Position numbers and translations under genes: made by a program. The notes under the pieces are model-generated. The model was not told where the DNA came from, ran no database searches, and was given only the letters and a program-made list of their open reading frames with translations. A stretch of 7,458 bases of DNA from Bacteroidota bacterium (GTDB taxonomy: Bacteria; Bacteroidota; Ignavibacteria; SZUA-365; JAADGX01), in contig JALUUP010000441.1 of NCBI GenBank assembly GCA_027021285.1, positions 1 through 7,458 on the forward strand, read 5' to 3'. Below, piece by piece: positions 6,638-7,458 of the stretch. Numbering within the stretch: position 1 is the stretch's first letter; each line of letters starts with the position of its first letter.

Positions 6638-6643
6638 TTTCTC

Positions 6644-7081
6644 ATGACAAGAATGGCAATAGCGCTCGTCGTGATTTTGGGAATGTGGACAGTCGATTCT
6701 CCCGGACAGCAGGAAGATGAGACGGCGGGGGTCAGGCAGGTCGCGCTTGAGTATATCGAGGGATGGTATGAAGGGAATGCCGCGCGAATGGAACGCACCC
6801 CGCACCCCGAGCTGGCCAAGAGAATTGTGCACTCGGACCCCTGCACGGGGCAGGACAAGCTGGTGAAACTGGCTGCCGGGAGGCTGGTTGAGTTCACCGC
6901 CAAAGGAGGCGGCAGGAAAACGCCAGAAGATCAGCGGGCCATCGACATCAAGATCCTGGATATGCTGAACACGACCGCGAACGTGAAGGTCTCCTCGGCG
7001 AAGTTCATCGATTATCTCCACATCGTCAAGTGGAACGGGAAGTGGGTCATACTCAATGCCGTATGGGAGAACAGGCAGTAA
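6644..7081 (+). CDS. Exported SnoaL/NTF2-like protein, putative lumazine-binding family
   Basis: 145 residues. Residues 1-20 look like a signal peptide: Arg3, then a hydrophobic stretch AIALVVILGMW (5-15), with likely cleavage around 18-24. There is no lipobox cysteine, so the product is probably periplasmic or secreted. The mature part begins VRQVALEYIEGWYEGNAARMER and continues HPELAKR (54-60), then RAIDIKILDMLNTTANVKVSSAKFIDYLHIVKWNGKWVILNAVWE (98-142). This pattern is that of the small cone-shaped NTF2-like fold annotated as putative lumazine-binding (Lumazine_bd_2), recognised from memory. Despite the family name, ligand binding and function are not established here. It is 276 bases from argH with its own leader, so it is probably not part of the arg operon. 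A possible small-molecule binder or an enzyme accessory; no specific role can be assigned. Confidence 0.8.
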   Translation: MTRMAIALVVILGMWTVDSPGQQEDETAGVRQVALEYIEGWYEGNAARMERTPHPELAKRIVHSDPCTGQDKLVKLAAGRLVEFTAKGGGRKTPEDQRAIDIKILDMLNTTANVKVSSAKFIDYLHIVKWNGKWVILNAVWENRQ

Positions 7082-7306
7082 TACCGCTGTTGGTTCCGGA
7101 AAAGGGGCGGGAGATATTCGCATCATGGGCATGGCGATACTGGTGAATGTGCTAGATCGGGTTGGTGCGGAATGTTATTAAGTATAGTCCATGTGTGAAA
7201 CTCGTTACCCTGTTTATTGTGTTGACACGCTATAGGTACGCCTTATATTTACTTTGGAAAAATGATTTAGCATTCTCATCGAGAACCGCGGTAAAATGAA
7301 CAAGCA
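7082..7306. other. A+T-richer intergenic region
   Basis: No convincing gene. The second half (about 7165-7300) is visibly richer in A and T than the coding DNA on either side. It contains the promoter at 7222-7249. No convincing terminator was seen after the preceding gene. Confidence 0.6.
7222..7249 (+). promoter_or_regulatory. Sigma-70-like promoter for the ABC permease gene
   Basis: TTGACA (7222-7227) is a perfect -35 box, followed after 16 bases by TATATT (7244-7249), a five-of-six match to TATAAT. The same -10 region reads TATATTTA, close to the Bacteroidota TAnnTTTG element. It lies in an A+T-rich patch. Transcription would begin near 7256, leaving a leader of about 50 bases before the permease start. 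Confidence 0.6.
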
Positions 7307-7458
7307 ATGAAAAGAAACATGAGCGAAACAGCAGCCGTGGCCCAGCGCGTCCTGGTCGAGCTGGTGCGCGTGCGCCGCAGCCTCATTTTCTGGGCGGTGT
7401 TTCCAACCCTGATGCTGCTGCTGTTCGGATTGATTTACGCGGGCGGCAACCAGACCGC
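7307..7458 (+). CDS. ABC-2-type transporter permease, 3'-truncated by window edge
   Basis: Only the first 50 residues are visible. A short basic cytoplasmic N-terminus (VLVELVRVRRS, 15-25) leads into a hydrophobic first membrane segment, about residues 26-44 (LIFWAVFPTLMLLLFGLIY), then AGGNQT. The pattern of charged helix, then FP and LLLFGLIYAGG, is typical of ABC-2 membrane subunits of the drug/lipid exporter type (DrrB/YadH-like). The partner ATPase gene is not in the window and is probably downstream. ATG 7307 was taken; ATG 7319, giving MSETAAV, is equally possible, and neither has a strong ribosome site. A four-codon frame beginning at 7295 ends across the 7307 ATG. The substrate cannot be inferred. 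The family call rests on a short segment. Confidence 0.65.
   Translation, partial: MKRNMSETAAVAQRVLVELVRVRRSLIFWAVFPTLMLLLFGLIYAGGNQT

Noticed and set aside
6391..6720. Open frame of 109 codons after argH
   Set aside because: Cys/Arg/Ser-rich translation with no family, no good ribosome site, and overlap with the signal peptide region of the exported protein.

Overview
The window holds most of an arginine-biosynthesis operon, all on the + strand, followed by two unrelated genes. High G+C coding sequence (estimated by eye), argF'-type transcarbamylase chemistry instead of ordinary ornithine transcarbamylase, and close resemblance of every arg protein to the Bacteroides versions as I remember them, point to the Bacteroidota or the wider FCB group. 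A GC-rich lineage such as Rhodothermia-like bacteria would fit, but the lineage is inferred and no search was run.

Layout: argG (5' end cut off by the window, 2-1111), argC (1104-2069), argF' (2103-3068), argB (3061-3855), an argE/dapE-like M20 deacylase (3852-5012) and argH (5030-6367). Stop and start codons overlap at argG/argC (8 bp), argF'/argB (8 bp with the GTG start I prefer) and argB/argE (4 bp). This argues for one transcript with translational coupling. The encoded steps are: ArgB phosphorylates N-acylglutamate, ArgC reduces it to the semialdehyde, an aminotransferase (ArgD, not in the window) makes N-acylornithine, ArgF' carbamylates it to N-acylcitrulline, the M20 enzyme removes the acyl group to give citrulline, ArgG makes argininosuccinate, and ArgH splits this into arginine and fumarate. 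The specificity position of ArgF' is alanine (Ala90), which predicts N-succinyl rather than N-acetyl intermediates.

The argE/argH junction is unusual. The deacylase has a tail of about 30 residues beyond the family's usual end. Its DNA holds a perfect 10-bp inverted repeat, then four contiguous heptamers in ABBA order that run to 9 bases before the argH ATG. argH has no clear Shine-Dalgarno sequence, although argC, argF' and argE have good ones.

After argH there is a weak GC hairpin and a leader of about 275 bases containing a two-part long-range inverted repeat and a second hairpin. It precedes a small exported protein of the SnoaL/NTF2-like putative lumazine-binding type (6644-7081). A clearly more A+T-rich gap (7082-7306) contains a good sigma-70-like promoter for the last gene. 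That gene is an ABC-2-type transporter permease cut off by the window end.

I found no mobile element, CRISPR array, tRNA or rRNA. I see no evidence for a wholly new multi-gene system. The points worth following are the predicted succinyl pathway, the argE/argH junction and the structured leader.
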